Assembly: GCA_027451525.1 (NCBI GenBank)
Contig: DAIDJF010000016.1
Location: forward strand, 21,211-85,210
DNA from: Ktedonobacterales bacterium
GTDB taxonomy: Bacteria > Chloroflexota > Ktedonobacteria > Ktedonobacterales > Ktedonobacteraceae
Length of the DNA: 64,000 nucleotides
Direction: 5' to 3'
How positions within the stretch are numbered: the first letter of the stretch is position 1; each line of letters starts with the position of its first letter. This document shows, one piece after another, positions 53,926 through 62,611 of the stretch. The notes below the pieces were generated by a model. The model saw nothing but the letters and a program-made list of their open reading frames with translations, did no database searches and had not been told where the DNA came from. The translations under genes and the position numbers were made by a program.

Positions 53926-55671
53926 TCATGAGATGTATTGGTAAATGACATAGCCCACGTAGAGCAGACGCCGATAATGAGGGTCATGGCTGTGCGTGAG
54001 CGCGAAGTACTGGGCCTGGGGCGAGCTTTGCGGAAAAACATAGGCTGGGTGCGGGGTCGCGCGTACTATCTTCCGATAGGGCAGATAGCGGTCAAAGCCC
54101 TGACCCAGCGTATCGTTGAGCGAGGCGCAAATGATGCGCTCACGCGTCTGGAAGATCATACGATTGCACGTCCAATACTCAGAGTAGATGCGCGTGATGC
54201 CGAGACGGAGCAGGAGCGCGTCAAGTTGCACTTGTTGCGTATGGGTGACATTCACACCCGGTATCTCACTGAGTGTGCCCAGAGTACCGATCAGAAAAGT
54301 TGTCGCGAGCAGGGCAAGGAGTGCCAGCGCGAGAGCAGGAGCAAATGCGTTGCGCAGTCTGTGACCCATCGAGACCGTTTTTGGCTGGTGCCCATCCTCT
54401 TGAGAGCTATCCTGCTCTTTTGACCTGTGCAGGCGGAACAGTGGAAAGAGCAACGCGGGCAGTGCCAGCAGCAGACAGAGCAGATAACGAGAAGAGGTGA
54501 GGGGATAGAGCGCGGCAGCATTGCTCGTGACAAATTGGAGAACAGTGAGTAACGCGCTCACGAGCAGCATCAGGCGCGCGGCCTGACGAATGACGTGCTG
54601 GCGTTGCTCAACACTCCAGGTCCGCTCCTGACTGCCACGGATGTGCTGCCAGAGCGACCAGAGAGCGGAAAGAGCGAGCAGAACGGCACTTGCCCATAAG
54701 AGCAACACACCACTTCCCCATAGGCCTTGCGTGACGGAGCAAACACTACTCGCCTGCGTGACCGCGTGCTGAGTGAAATCTGCAAGCCAGTGACAGGGAT
54801 TCGCCCCAGTGATGATTGGCAGGCTGATCTGTACAAAATTGACAAGCCGTTGCCAGGGCGTAATATGCAGAGCTGCAACCGCGCTGGCACCAATGCTATG
54901 TAGTTGTAGCAAGACCTGCCACGAGTTATAGCCAGGGACGGGATGCAGGTTATATATCAGCAGCGGCAAGGCGCCGAGGAGACTGCCCACAGCAAGAGCC
55001 AACCCCTCCCAGCGCAACAATTCGCGCCAGCAGAAACACAGCAAGAGCAGGCCAGCAGCCGCGATACATGGCAAGATCAGCAGATCACTCCATAGCGCGA
55101 GGCCGATCATCAGACCGAGCAAGGCATAGAGCAACACCCGTCTGCCCCGTTCACGCCACGAACTGGAAGAGGCTGCGGACAAGGAGGTAAGGGCAAGAGA
55201 GCTTACCAGGAGGAAGATAACTGCACCAAAGCACAGTATCTCTGGATAGCCACCAATAGCGATCAACTGATGAGTAAGAATATCATTGGAACCCACCGCT
55301 AGCAGCGCGCTGGTAAACAGTGCCACACGCCGATCATAAAGCAGTCTGGTCAGGAAATACATACCAAACAGAAAGAGCGTGAAGAGGAAGATAAGGCTGA
55401 GGCGCAGCGTGAAGACGGAGGGACCAAGCAGACGAAAAAATGCCGCTCCCAGATAGGCCTCAAATGCCCCCATATAATCCTGTCCATAATAAAAAATGGG
55501 ATGCTCACCACGATACGCGATATGCAGAGCCATCAGGTCCATCGTGGCCTCGTCGCTATTTGTATTAGGCCAATGATTGGCAATCAATATCAAACGTATA
55601 ACGATAGCTGCCCCAATCAGGGCGAGCAAGAGCAGAGTAGAGATATGCAGGCGAAACTTTTTTATTTGCAT
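53926..55671 (-). CDS. GT39-type membrane glycosyltransferase
   Basis: A 581-residue integral membrane protein with about 11-12 helices. N-terminal NSDEATMDLMALHI carries the acidic pair typical of dolichyl-phosphate-mannose-type (GT39/ArnT) transferases, and YYGQDYMGAFEAYLGAAFFRLLG follows. These enzymes move sugars from a polyprenyl-phosphate donor to an extracytoplasmic acceptor. The ATG at 55671 has no good Shine-Dalgarno, but the frame is closed upstream. Last gene of the flippase/glycosyltransferase operon. Confidence 0.82.
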   Translation of the reverse strand: MQIKKFRLHISTLLLLALIGAAIVIRLILIANHWPNTNSDEATMDLMALHIAYRGEHPIFYYGQDYMGAFEAYLGAAFFRLLGPSVFTLRLSLIFLFTLFLFGMYFLTRLLYDRRVALFTSALLAVGSNDILTHQLIAIGGYPEILCFGAVIFLLVSSLALTSLSAASSSSWRERGRRVLLYALLGLMIGLALWSDLLILPCIAAAGLLLLCFCWRELLRWEGLALAVGSLLGALPLLIYNLHPVPGYNSWQVLLQLHSIGASAVAALHITPWQRLVNFVQISLPIITGANPCHWLADFTQHAVTQASSVCSVTQGLWGSGVLLLWASAVLLALSALWSLWQHIRGSQERTWSVEQRQHVIRQAARLMLLVSALLTVLQFVTSNAAALYPLTSSRYLLCLLLALPALLFPLFRLHRSKEQDSSQEDGHQPKTVSMGHRLRNAFAPALALALLALLATTFLIGTLGTLSEIPGVNVTHTQQVQLDALLLRLGITRIYSEYWTCNRMIFQTRERIICASLNDTLGQGFDRYLPYRKIVRATPHPAYVFPQSSPQAQYFALTHSHDPHYRRLLYVGYVIYQYIS

Positions 55672-55702
55672 AGGTGCTAAAACGGACTACACGCCCTCCT
55701 GG

Positions 55703-57901
55703 TTACGACTCTGCCTCGTTCTTGTTGAGTTGCAGATAAAAATCCTTCAATCGTTGCACATGCCGTTTCCAACCTTCGTGGGCATCTAGATAAAGAGCAT
55801 CCTGAGCACTGATCTGATAGCGATAGGACTGCGCCTTGCGCAAAGCTTGCGCAAGTGATGTACGGCTACCAGCGTCAAAGAAAATGCTGCCATTGGGTAG
55901 TAGAACACCATCAAAGCGTGGCAAACGCGGAACCACAACCACGCGCTCGTAGGAGAGGGCTAGCATTGCTAGTTCAGGCGCACCCGCCTGTTGAAGAGTG
56001 GCATAAGGCTGTACGACAACATGTGCCGCCCCCATATAAAGAGGCATGTCATCCGCCGTAACCGCTTTAAAGAAGAGATGCACCGCCGGATTAAGAGCGA
56101 CACGTCGTAACATCTGCGTGGCTTGCGGCGTATCGCGTGGGATACCGACGAGCAGGAGACGGGCAGCACTGACGTTGCAGATCTCTTGAAAGGCGTCAAG
56201 CAGCATGAGTAGCTCGCGCTCCGTATGCTGATCAGCAAACGAGAGCAAGACGCATGGCACATGGGCTGGCAAACCAAGCTGCCGAAAGGCCATCTCACGC
56301 TCGACAGGTGGCGGCAATATGCCACGAAAACCGGGTAAGGGCAATCGGCGCACGCGCTGACGCAGTGGCTCAGGGTAAAGTTGCGCGGGTTGAGGTGCCG
56401 CACTGAAAATCATTTGGCTCTGCGCAAAGACGTGACGTTCAAACGTACGCTGGTGACGGAAGCGGGCAGTACGCACGTTTTGCCACCAGCCCCCCGTATC
56501 ACTACTTACTACCGGTATTCCCCAGCGATGGGCCAGACGGAGCAATATGTACATCCGTTGCCGTTGCCAGAAGGTAAGGCGATACGCTCCAGGGCGATAG
56601 AAATGCAGGATACCGATGCACTGTTGCCCATAGGCACGGTATCGCCAGAGCCAGGAAAGCGAGAGGGCAGCAGTGCTACACTGGCAGATAATGCCTTGCT
56701 GGACAAGGGCCTCAGCAAGATGCACGCCCGTAGTATCTGTAGTATCTGCCGCTTCCGGCAATATCAGGAGAACGGTGGGGTGCGAACCATCTAGCGGGAC
56801 ATGATGAAACGAGGCAAGCTGTTGACGGAGTAAGCCCCAACAGCGCGCCTGTGCCATCGCCGTGAGCAGGCGTTCATTCGTTGATGCCCGCGCACATACG
56901 AGCAAGGGTCTTAGGAAACAGGTGAGATAGAGCCATTCCAGCACGAGAGGCAAGAGCGTCACGCGCAGAAAGGCGAGCAAGGGCGTGGGTATTTCCGTGT
57001 GGGAACGGGAATGCTCCTGTCTGGATACAGATGTTTGCATCTGCATTACTTCAGACCGCCCTTGCCAATAGGCACGTCCAACAAAATAGGCTCGTTGCAA
57101 GCGCGCTGCGACGATACGATGGCTCACACGGGCCTGCTCCTCATACCAGATGCGATAATTGGCCTGTCGCAAGCGTTGACAAAGTTCGTACATCTCGCCC
57201 GTCACGGGCATCGATTGGCGTTTACTGAGCAGTGGTGTGAAACCACCAATAGCCAGCAGAGTGGCGCGCCGGGCGGAGAAGCAGCAGCTACTTATCGTTT
57301 GTCCCGCCTGTAACAGCGTGCTCGTGCCCGCTGGCGCGAAGTAGCCAAGCAGATCGAGTAGATCATCGGTCAGCCAATGCGGGCGCGGAGCCTCCCAGCG
57401 CAAAGAGATGCGTGGAGCGATTACGTCGGCCTCTGTCTCCTCGTAAGCTACCAGCAGCCGTTCCAATAATGTAGGATCTGCCAAACTATCATCGTCCAAA
57501 AATACCACGATCTCACCTGAGGCGGCCTGCAAGCCGCGATTGCGCGCGTACGCCAGACCATTCTGCGGCTCACGCAGACAACGCACGCGCCACTGTTCGC
57601 GCTGTGGACGCTGTTGCATACCCGCGTTCACATAGCGATATACAGTCTCCATCGTGCCATCATGCGAACCATTATCCACCACAAGGACCTCAAACATCTG
57701 GTAGGGCAGGGTTTGCCGACGCAGACTCGCCAGCGTCGAGAGTACCATGTCGCGCCGATTATACGTGCAGACGATGACACTACACCGTGGCTGTGCAGAG
57801 CGATGCGCGCGTTGGCGGACAGCGGCACTTAAGGCGGAACTGGCGGTATGGGCTAGCGGATGTGGCTTCCTTACAGCACTACGCAGGAGATTATGCCGCA
57901 T
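55703..57901 (-). CDS. double glycosyltransferase (GT2 fused to GT4-like domain)
   Basis: A 732-residue protein. The N-terminal half is GT2: SVIVCTYNRRDMVLSTLASL, VLVVDNGSHDGT, GLAYARNRGLQAASGEIVVFLDDDSL. Two hydrophobic segments near the middle may be membrane-associated. The C-terminal half resembles a GT-B (GT4) enzyme: TVLLILPEA, VLLSFADQHTERELLMLLDAF, LLLVGIPRDTPQ and MLALSYERVVVVPRLP. Two sugar-transfer steps may be joined in one protein. The start ATG at 57901 lies inside the end of the flippase gene (11-bp overlap), implying translational coupling. Confidence 0.85.
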   Translation of the reverse strand: MRHNLLRSAVRKPHPLAHTASSALSAAVRQRAHRSAQPRCSVIVCTYNRRDMVLSTLASLRRQTLPYQMFEVLVVDNGSHDGTMETVYRYVNAGMQQRPQREQWRVRCLREPQNGLAYARNRGLQAASGEIVVFLDDDSLADPTLLERLLVAYEETEADVIAPRISLRWEAPRPHWLTDDLLDLLGYFAPAGTSTLLQAGQTISSCCFSARRATLLAIGGFTPLLSKRQSMPVTGEMYELCQRLRQANYRIWYEEQARVSHRIVAARLQRAYFVGRAYWQGRSEVMQMQTSVSRQEHSRSHTEIPTPLLAFLRVTLLPLVLEWLYLTCFLRPLLVCARASTNERLLTAMAQARCWGLLRQQLASFHHVPLDGSHPTVLLILPEAADTTDTTGVHLAEALVQQGIICQCSTAALSLSWLWRYRAYGQQCIGILHFYRPGAYRLTFWQRQRMYILLRLAHRWGIPVVSSDTGGWWQNVRTARFRHQRTFERHVFAQSQMIFSAAPQPAQLYPEPLRQRVRRLPLPGFRGILPPPVEREMAFRQLGLPAHVPCVLLSFADQHTERELLMLLDAFQEICNVSAARLLLVGIPRDTPQATQMLRRVALNPAVHLFFKAVTADDMPLYMGAAHVVVQPYATLQQAGAPELAMLALSYERVVVVPRLPRFDGVLLPNGSIFFDAGSRTSLAQALRKAQSYRYQISAQDALYLDAHEGWKRHVQRLKDFYLQLNKNEAES

Positions 57902-59216
57902 ACGCATATCTCCTGGTAGTGAGATGCAGCATATGCTGACAAATGAGCAAACAACCAATAGCAGCAACGCATTGAGCAACACTGCTAGCAATGGCAGCCC
58001 CTGCAACGCCCCAGAACAGTACACCCGGCACCATCAGCACGACATGCAGCAACGCACTGCCAGCCGCCAGCCGCGTCTGCCCACGCCAATGCCGTTGCGT
58101 GCTCAGGTGTGTCATCGCTGGCGTTGCAACACTGCCACAATAGGCGGCCAGCAGTTGGATACGTAGCGGCAAGATGAGCGGCAGGAAGCTTTTACCCAAC
58201 ATACCGATAATGAGCAGTGGACTACCGAAAAACGCAAGCAGTATAAGCGGCAAACCACAAAGTGCAATAGCCCAGGATGTTTTAATAAACGCCTCATATG
58301 TATTTTTAAAGTACAAAGCTGGAATTGCGCGCAAGATAGAAGGAAATACGGCATTGAGCAGAAAAACTGGAATAAAACGCATCAAACTCATACTCAAGAG
58401 AAAACTTAGCATATAGAAACCCAGAACAGCAGGCGTACGCCAGTAAAGAACTTGCAACAGCAACAAGGTACTGGGCTGCCAGACGATTTCATCACATAAT
58501 GTCTGCCAATGGGAAACGTGCGCCAACTGGCGCAGCTCGGCTTTAAAAAGTGGGTCTGGCTGATGCACCTTGCGCAAAGGTAATAGGCGATACAGGCTGG
58601 CAAGGCCAATGAACAAGACCAGTGCGCTGCTCACCGCACCCGCAAGCAGCAACATATTCGGCTGCACTGACATGAAAAGCACCATCAAGATCATAAACAG
58701 GAGCAGCATACTGAGGCGCGTCAGGTGCAAGAGCGTCAACAGGTCGATACGGCGTTGGCTCTGGAGCGCGATCTCCAGCACGCGTTGCAACAAGATAAAT
58801 GGCACGCTTAACAATGCCAGCAATAACGGCAATAACGGCAAATGCAAAACTGGTATATGTGCAAGCACGACGACGGAGACGACTCCGAGGCCCAAATAGA
58901 TGATGCTCCGGTAGCTTTGTGAACGCCAGAGGAAATGAAAGATACTGGCAGCGATACGCGGCGTATCATTACTGGGGATAGATAGCAGCATACGACTGCT
59001 GAGGGTAGATGTGCCGATGCCAATAAACGGCACAGCAAGAAGCGCAAACCACTGGGCAAACTGATACTGACCAAAGTGAGCAGGCCCTAATGTGCGTGCA
59101 ATTAGCACAGTGATACAGAGACTGCCTGTAAGTGAGACGATAGCTGTCAATAAACGCACTGCCCGCAAATACTTTGAATCTTTTGCGGATAGACTGTGCA
59201 TATGTAAAAGGAACAT
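57891..59216 (-). CDS. oligosaccharide flippase (Wzx-like)
   Basis: A 441-residue polysaccharide-biosynthesis export protein of the MOP superfamily. About 12-13 helices; N-terminal VSLTGSLCITVLIARTLGPAHFGQYQFAQWFALL is characteristic. It would flip a lipid-linked glycan across the membrane. GGAGG precedes the ATG. It overlaps the downstream double glycosyltransferase gene and starts an operon ending in GT39. Confidence 0.85.
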   Translation of the reverse strand: MFLLHMHSLSAKDSKYLRAVRLLTAIVSLTGSLCITVLIARTLGPAHFGQYQFAQWFALLAVPFIGIGTSTLSSRMLLSIPSNDTPRIAASIFHFLWRSQSYRSIIYLGLGVVSVVVLAHIPVLHLPLLPLLLALLSVPFILLQRVLEIALQSQRRIDLLTLLHLTRLSMLLLFMILMVLFMSVQPNMLLLAGAVSSALVLFIGLASLYRLLPLRKVHQPDPLFKAELRQLAHVSHWQTLCDEIVWQPSTLLLLQVLYWRTPAVLGFYMLSFLLSMSLMRFIPVFLLNAVFPSILRAIPALYFKNTYEAFIKTSWAIALCGLPLILLAFFGSPLLIIGMLGKSFLPLILPLRIQLLAAYCGSVATPAMTHLSTQRHWRGQTRLAAGSALLHVVLMVPGVLFWGVAGAAIASSVAQCVAAIGCLLICQHMLHLTTRRYAYAA

Positions 59217-59274
59217 TTCTCCTCCACCCCTCTACAACTACAACTTCCCAATGAACCTGTTTTACCACATGCAA

Positions 59275-59541
59275 TTAACTCAAATCGCTGCTTGCTCCTT
59301 CCTCGCCGACGACGGCAACTAAGACCTGTACATTCTCCTCAAAAGTAGTATAGCGCGCGCCAACCATTTCACAAAAATTGCCTATCTCCTCGATGCTGCC
59401 AGCGGCCGGCAAAAGGGTATGCATCAAGAAATACAGTGGATACATCTGCCCATTTGACGGGAAAATACTGCTATCTGGCACAAAAGCTGCACCTGGGATA
59501 AGACCTGCGCTCCACACCATCGCCCATGCATGTTGCTCCAT
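59275..59541 (-). CDS. small hypothetical protein
   Basis: An 88-residue open frame 58 bp upstream of the flippase on the same strand. Its composition is protein-like (IPGAAFVPDSSIFPSNG, FEENVQVLVAVVGEE) but no family is recognised and the ATG lacks a clear ribosome site. It may be genuine, a remnant, or chance. The 59542-59834 stretch upstream holds nothing recognised. Confidence 0.35.
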   Translation of the reverse strand: MEQHAWAMVWSAGLIPGAAFVPDSSIFPSNGQMYPLYFLMHTLLPAAGSIEEIGNFCEMVGARYTTFEENVQVLVAVVGEEGASSDLS

Positions 59542-59834
59542 ATACCATACACATTTTCTATGCTACTCCAACATATATACGAGCGACACGGCTGTTGCCG
59601 TGTGCTATGTTTCAAAATATATCATACTATGCCATAAAATTGTAGAGCTAGAATGGGCAATTTTTTGTGGGGGAAAAAAGACCGACTGATCCTGTTCAAA
59701 ACATGCATTTTCCAATGTTCTGCCAGCGTGTCGAACACGGCTCGGTCGGTCTAAAAGACAGTAGAAAAGAGAAACAGAAAATTGCTCTCCCGTACACGTA
59801 TAGGAATTCCCATCGCCACCTCCTACTCACTCAC

Positions 59835-60584
59835 TCAGGCAAGCGATGGGGCAAAGTTACGGAATGTGGCGCGGATGGTCGCGCTTTCGTCAAGGTCGGA
59901 GCTACGCAAGACGCGGCGCAGGTTAGTTAACGCGGCCTGAATGCGTTTCTTAAGCGTATTCTCCGAGGTTTGGAGAGCCTGGGCCATCTCTGGCAACGTC
60001 ATGCCGTTATAGTAGTGCAACACAATGACCACGCGCTGCTTTGTTGGCAGTCCCTCGATGGCATGAGCCAGATCCCAATCGCGCTCCATGCGCCCCTTGT
60101 GGTCATCGGCGGCTCTGGCAAGCAGATCGGTCTCCTGGTCGGAGAGTGCCTGACGGATAAAAGCTGTCGAGCGGGCAACGCGGCGTTTGAAACTAATGCA
60201 CTGATTGACCACGATACGCATCAGCCAGGGACGTAGCGCGTTGGCCTCGCGCAGATCACCCAGGTGATGCCACGCCTGGATAAGCGCGTCCTGCACGACA
60301 TCCTCTGCCACATCACGGTCACCCACGATCATCGCCGCCGTGCGCAGCATAAGCGAACCGTATTGATTAACGATATCATTAAAGGCTTTTTCATCGCCGC
60401 TCATAGCGCGCGTGATAAGTTGCTGGCGCTCGTCACTCTCTGCTTTGGAAGCTAGCTCTGCGAGCGTGAGCACTGGCACATCCTGCCCGCTCTGTTCCTC
60501 GTTTATATCATCCACGACTATTCTATCGTTCACCTGATTAAATAATGTGGTTGTTTCTCTCTCGTCATGTGTGAGAACTGCCAT
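59835..60584 (-). CDS. ECF sigma factor
   Basis: A 249-residue ECF sigma factor with an ~65-residue acidic N-terminal extension. Region 2: AFNDIVNQYGSLMLRTAAMIVGDRDVAEDVVQDALIQAWHHL and WLMRIVVNQCISFKRR (quoted as adjoining parts). Region 4: LPTKQRVVIVLHYYNGMTLPEMA and SENTLKKRIQAALTNLRRVL. The start ATG at 60584 follows AGGAGG. No anti-sigma gene is adjacent, so control may be transcriptional; an 18-bp direct repeat and an inverted CTATGTAC/GTACACATAG motif lie upstream. Confidence 0.9.
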   Translation of the reverse strand: MAVLTHDERETTTLFNQVNDRIVVDDINEEQSGQDVPVLTLAELASKAESDERQQLITRAMSGDEKAFNDIVNQYGSLMLRTAAMIVGDRDVAEDVVQDALIQAWHHLGDLREANALRPWLMRIVVNQCISFKRRVARSTAFIRQALSDQETDLLARAADDHKGRMERDWDLAHAIEGLPTKQRVVIVLHYYNGMTLPEMAQALQTSENTLKKRIQAALTNLRRVLRSSDLDESATIRATFRNFAPSLA

Positions 60585-60696
60585 AATCTTATTTCCTCCT
60601 GTATGGTCTTTGTCTTTATGCAAACTATGTACATATATATAACATACTCTGTACACATAGTGAGGTGTGCGCACTCATGGATTTTGGCATGAGCAT

Positions 60697-60748
60697 AGTT
60701 TGTTCATGGTTCAGTTACAGAATATGGTCGAGTTTGTTCATGGTTCAG
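60697..60748. repeat. 18-bp direct repeat upstream of the ECF sigma gene
   Basis: AGTTTGTTCATGGTTCAG occurs at 60697-60714 and 60731-60748, a 34-bp period (about three helical turns). It lies 113-164 bp before the sigma start and could be a paired activator or repressor site. Confidence 0.6.
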
Positions 60749-60869
60749 CAATAAAAGACAAAAAGGAAGCAGAATGATCGTCCTAGAGTTATTTGCCCTC
60801 AGACGATCACTCTGCCACGCGTGTGTGCTGGTGTTACAGCGTCAGCCGCGTGTAGCAGCAGTACCGTAA

Positions 60870-62051
60870 CTAGTTATCCGCGTGATGCTCATCCGTCTGC
60901 GTCAAGCTTTTCTCAGCTTCACTAGTAATAGTATCGGCAGCTGCTTTGAATTGCTCCGGATAGGTGGTTCGCCACTCTTTCCACAGCGTGATGACGACAA
61001 CTTGCAGCACGCCGACAATTGGTGAAGCCAGCAACGCGCCCCAGAGTCCAAATAACTCTGAACCCGCGATCACGGCGACGAGCGAGATGGCGGGATGCAA
61101 GCCAATCGCCTTACCCACAATGCGCGGTCCCACCAGTTCGCCCTCAATCATGTGAATAACGATGAAGGCGATCAGGACGCCAATGGCGGTGGGCCAACCT
61201 ACTGTCAAGCCGAGCAGAATGCTGATCGCCCCAGAGATGATTGTACCTAGAATAGGAATAAATTCCAGGAAGAAAGCCAGCACACCCAGCAGAAGGGCAT
61301 AAGGCACGTGCAACAGGGCTGTGGCTAAGCCAACCAGTACACCAATCAATCCGCACAGAATCACTTGCCCGCGAATATAGCCGCCAACGACGCGCTGGAA
61401 TGTATCTACGACAAAATCAGCGCGTGCCGGGCGTGGCGCATTATTGCGTATCCAGCGTCCTATGCGCGCACCATCGACCAACAGGTAGATGCTAAGAACA
61501 GAGACAACAATAATATCCAGGCCAATACTAAAGACCCCCGTGACAATAGGCACAGCACTGGTCACCAGGCCCTCGCCTTGCGCGATAACCTGTGCGCGGA
61601 ATGTATTGATCTGTGCCGCCGATATGCCAAACACGGCCAGCATATGCTGCAGTGGTGCCGCTTGACCTCCCTGCCCTGGTGTCAGCAAGTAGCTAACATA
61701 ACCCACCAGTGACGAGATTTGCTCAATCGAGATGCGAATAATGTAGTAAAGCAACACACCCAGGATGCCCAACACAACCACATAGACAAGCAGAATCGCG
61801 AGAAAACGCGGCATAAAACGCGCCGCAAAACGGACCCCAGGAGCCAGTGCATATGCTAGCAGCGAGGCGAGGATAAAAAGCAGAATCGTTGTTGCGATAT
61901 GCGATGCCGCCCAGAGGAGAATAGCAATCAGTACCAACCAGGCGAGAATGGCGAGCGGAATATCGCGTCGTCTACTCCACTTGTTGCTTGTATCGCTATG
62001 CGTAGTCGGATTCGCTTGTGGGACAGTAAGGGGACGGATAGTAAATGCCAT
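60870..62051 (-). CDS. AI-2E family transporter (PerM-like)
   Basis: A 393-residue membrane protein of the AI-2E/PerM family (UPF0118). Pattern: N-terminal helix pair (LAILAWLVLIAILLW, ILLFILASLLAYAL), a soluble segment, then the conserved C-terminal block with ILGTIISGAISILLGLTVGWP and EGELVGPRIVGKAIGLHP. Family members export autoinducer-2 or act as Na+/H+ antiporters; the annotation gives no firm substrate. The ATG at 62051 follows AGGTGG and is preferred over an upstream GTG. Confidence 0.88.
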   Translation of the reverse strand: MAFTIRPLTVPQANPTTHSDTSNKWSRRRDIPLAILAWLVLIAILLWAASHIATTILLFILASLLAYALAPGVRFAARFMPRFLAILLVYVVVLGILGVLLYYIIRISIEQISSLVGYVSYLLTPGQGGQAAPLQHMLAVFGISAAQINTFRAQVIAQGEGLVTSAVPIVTGVFSIGLDIIVVSVLSIYLLVDGARIGRWIRNNAPRPARADFVVDTFQRVVGGYIRGQVILCGLIGVLVGLATALLHVPYALLLGVLAFFLEFIPILGTIISGAISILLGLTVGWPTAIGVLIAFIVIHMIEGELVGPRIVGKAIGLHPAISLVAVIAGSELFGLWGALLASPIVGVLQVVVITLWKEWRTTYPEQFKAAADTITSEAEKSLTQTDEHHADN

Positions 62052-62194
62052 TGTTTGCACCACCTGTATGTTCTCTAGCCTTGATGAAAAACAAAACGTC
62101 TAAGAAGAACACGTTAACATCACCTGATTTGTAGCAGAGTAAAAAGGAGACTTGTCGCCAGAAGCGTTCTGCGCGAGTGGCGTGAAAACGCACA

Positions 62195-62232
62195 AAAAAA
62201 GAGGAGAGATCAATGCGTCTCTCCTCTTTTTT
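62195..62232 (-). terminator. strong intrinsic terminator after tRNA-Gln
   Basis: AAAAAAAGAGGAGAGA and TCTCTCCTCTTTTTT are complementary arms around a short loop. On the minus strand the stem lies directly after the tRNA and runs into T7. Because the sequence is symmetric it could also work from the other strand. Confidence 0.88.
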
Positions 62233-62238
62233 AGAGGG

Positions 62239-62309
62239 CTGGGGTGCAGGGATTCGAACCCCAATCGGCCGATCCAGAGTCGGCAGTCCTACCGTTGAAC
62301 GACACCCCA
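62239..62309 (-). tRNA. tRNA-Gln (anticodon CTG)
   Basis: The 71-nt minus-strand cloverleaf has acceptor TGGGGTG/CACCCCA, a D-loop with AACGGTAGGAC, anticodon loop CTCTGGA (anticodon CTG) and a TTCGAAT T-loop. CCA is not encoded. It has its own promoter and terminator. Confidence 0.95.
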
Positions 62310-62331
62310 TCAGGTTTCGCTTGCGAAATGT

Positions 62332-62360
62332 ATGATACATGAAAGCGTGCCAATTGTCAA
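62332..62360 (-). promoter_or_regulatory. promoter of tRNA-Gln
   Basis: On the minus strand TTGACA (62355-62360), a 17-bp spacer and TATCAT (62332-62337) end about 22 bp before the mature tRNA. Confidence 0.85.
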
Positions 62361-62386
62361 GCGGTTTTTTGGGAGGGTGATGAATT

Positions 62387-62506
62387 TTAGCAAGAAACTG
62401 GCCGCATCAATCGGAAGCCAAGCGTGCGCTGTAGCTCCTGTTTATAGCCCAACTTCTGTAGTAACGCCTTGTCCTGTTCTTCCTGCGAAAGATTTGTTTG
62501 CGCCAT
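62387..62506 (-). pseudogene. amino-acid permease 5' remnant (39 codons)
   Basis: With a strong AAGGAGGTG and an ATG at 62506, the frame reads MAQTNLSQEEQDKALLQKLG then YKQELQRTLGF and stops after nine unrelated residues. This start is typical of APC-family amino-acid permeases, whose next residues should be the first membrane helix (FSNFA...). Here the sequence breaks at about 62415, next to the tRNA-Gln promoter, consistent with a deletion or rearrangement. Confidence 0.7.
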
Positions 62507-62519
62507 TGAAGCACCTCCT

Positions 62520-62539
62520 TGGTGGTAGTACTACCACCA
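62520..62539. promoter_or_regulatory. 20-bp perfect palindrome next to the permease remnant's ribosome site
   Basis: TGGTGGTAGT-ACTACCACCA (62520-62539) is perfectly self-complementary and directly precedes the Shine-Dalgarno of the remnant. It may be a former operator or an RNA hairpin. Confidence 0.6.
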
Positions 62540-62611
62540 GTCAGGCATGTCAGAACGCTTCTACGCACCACAGAGGATATATGCGGTGTGTAGAAACAGA
62601 ACTCTACACTA

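Noticed and set aside
59667..59930. Plus-strand 87-codon frame near the ECF sigma gene
   Set aside because: No ribosome site; its 3' part is antisense to the sigma gene.
61996..62340. Minus-strand 114-codon frame across tRNA-Gln
   Set aside because: It runs through a tRNA, its terminator and the transporter start, so it is a chance frame.
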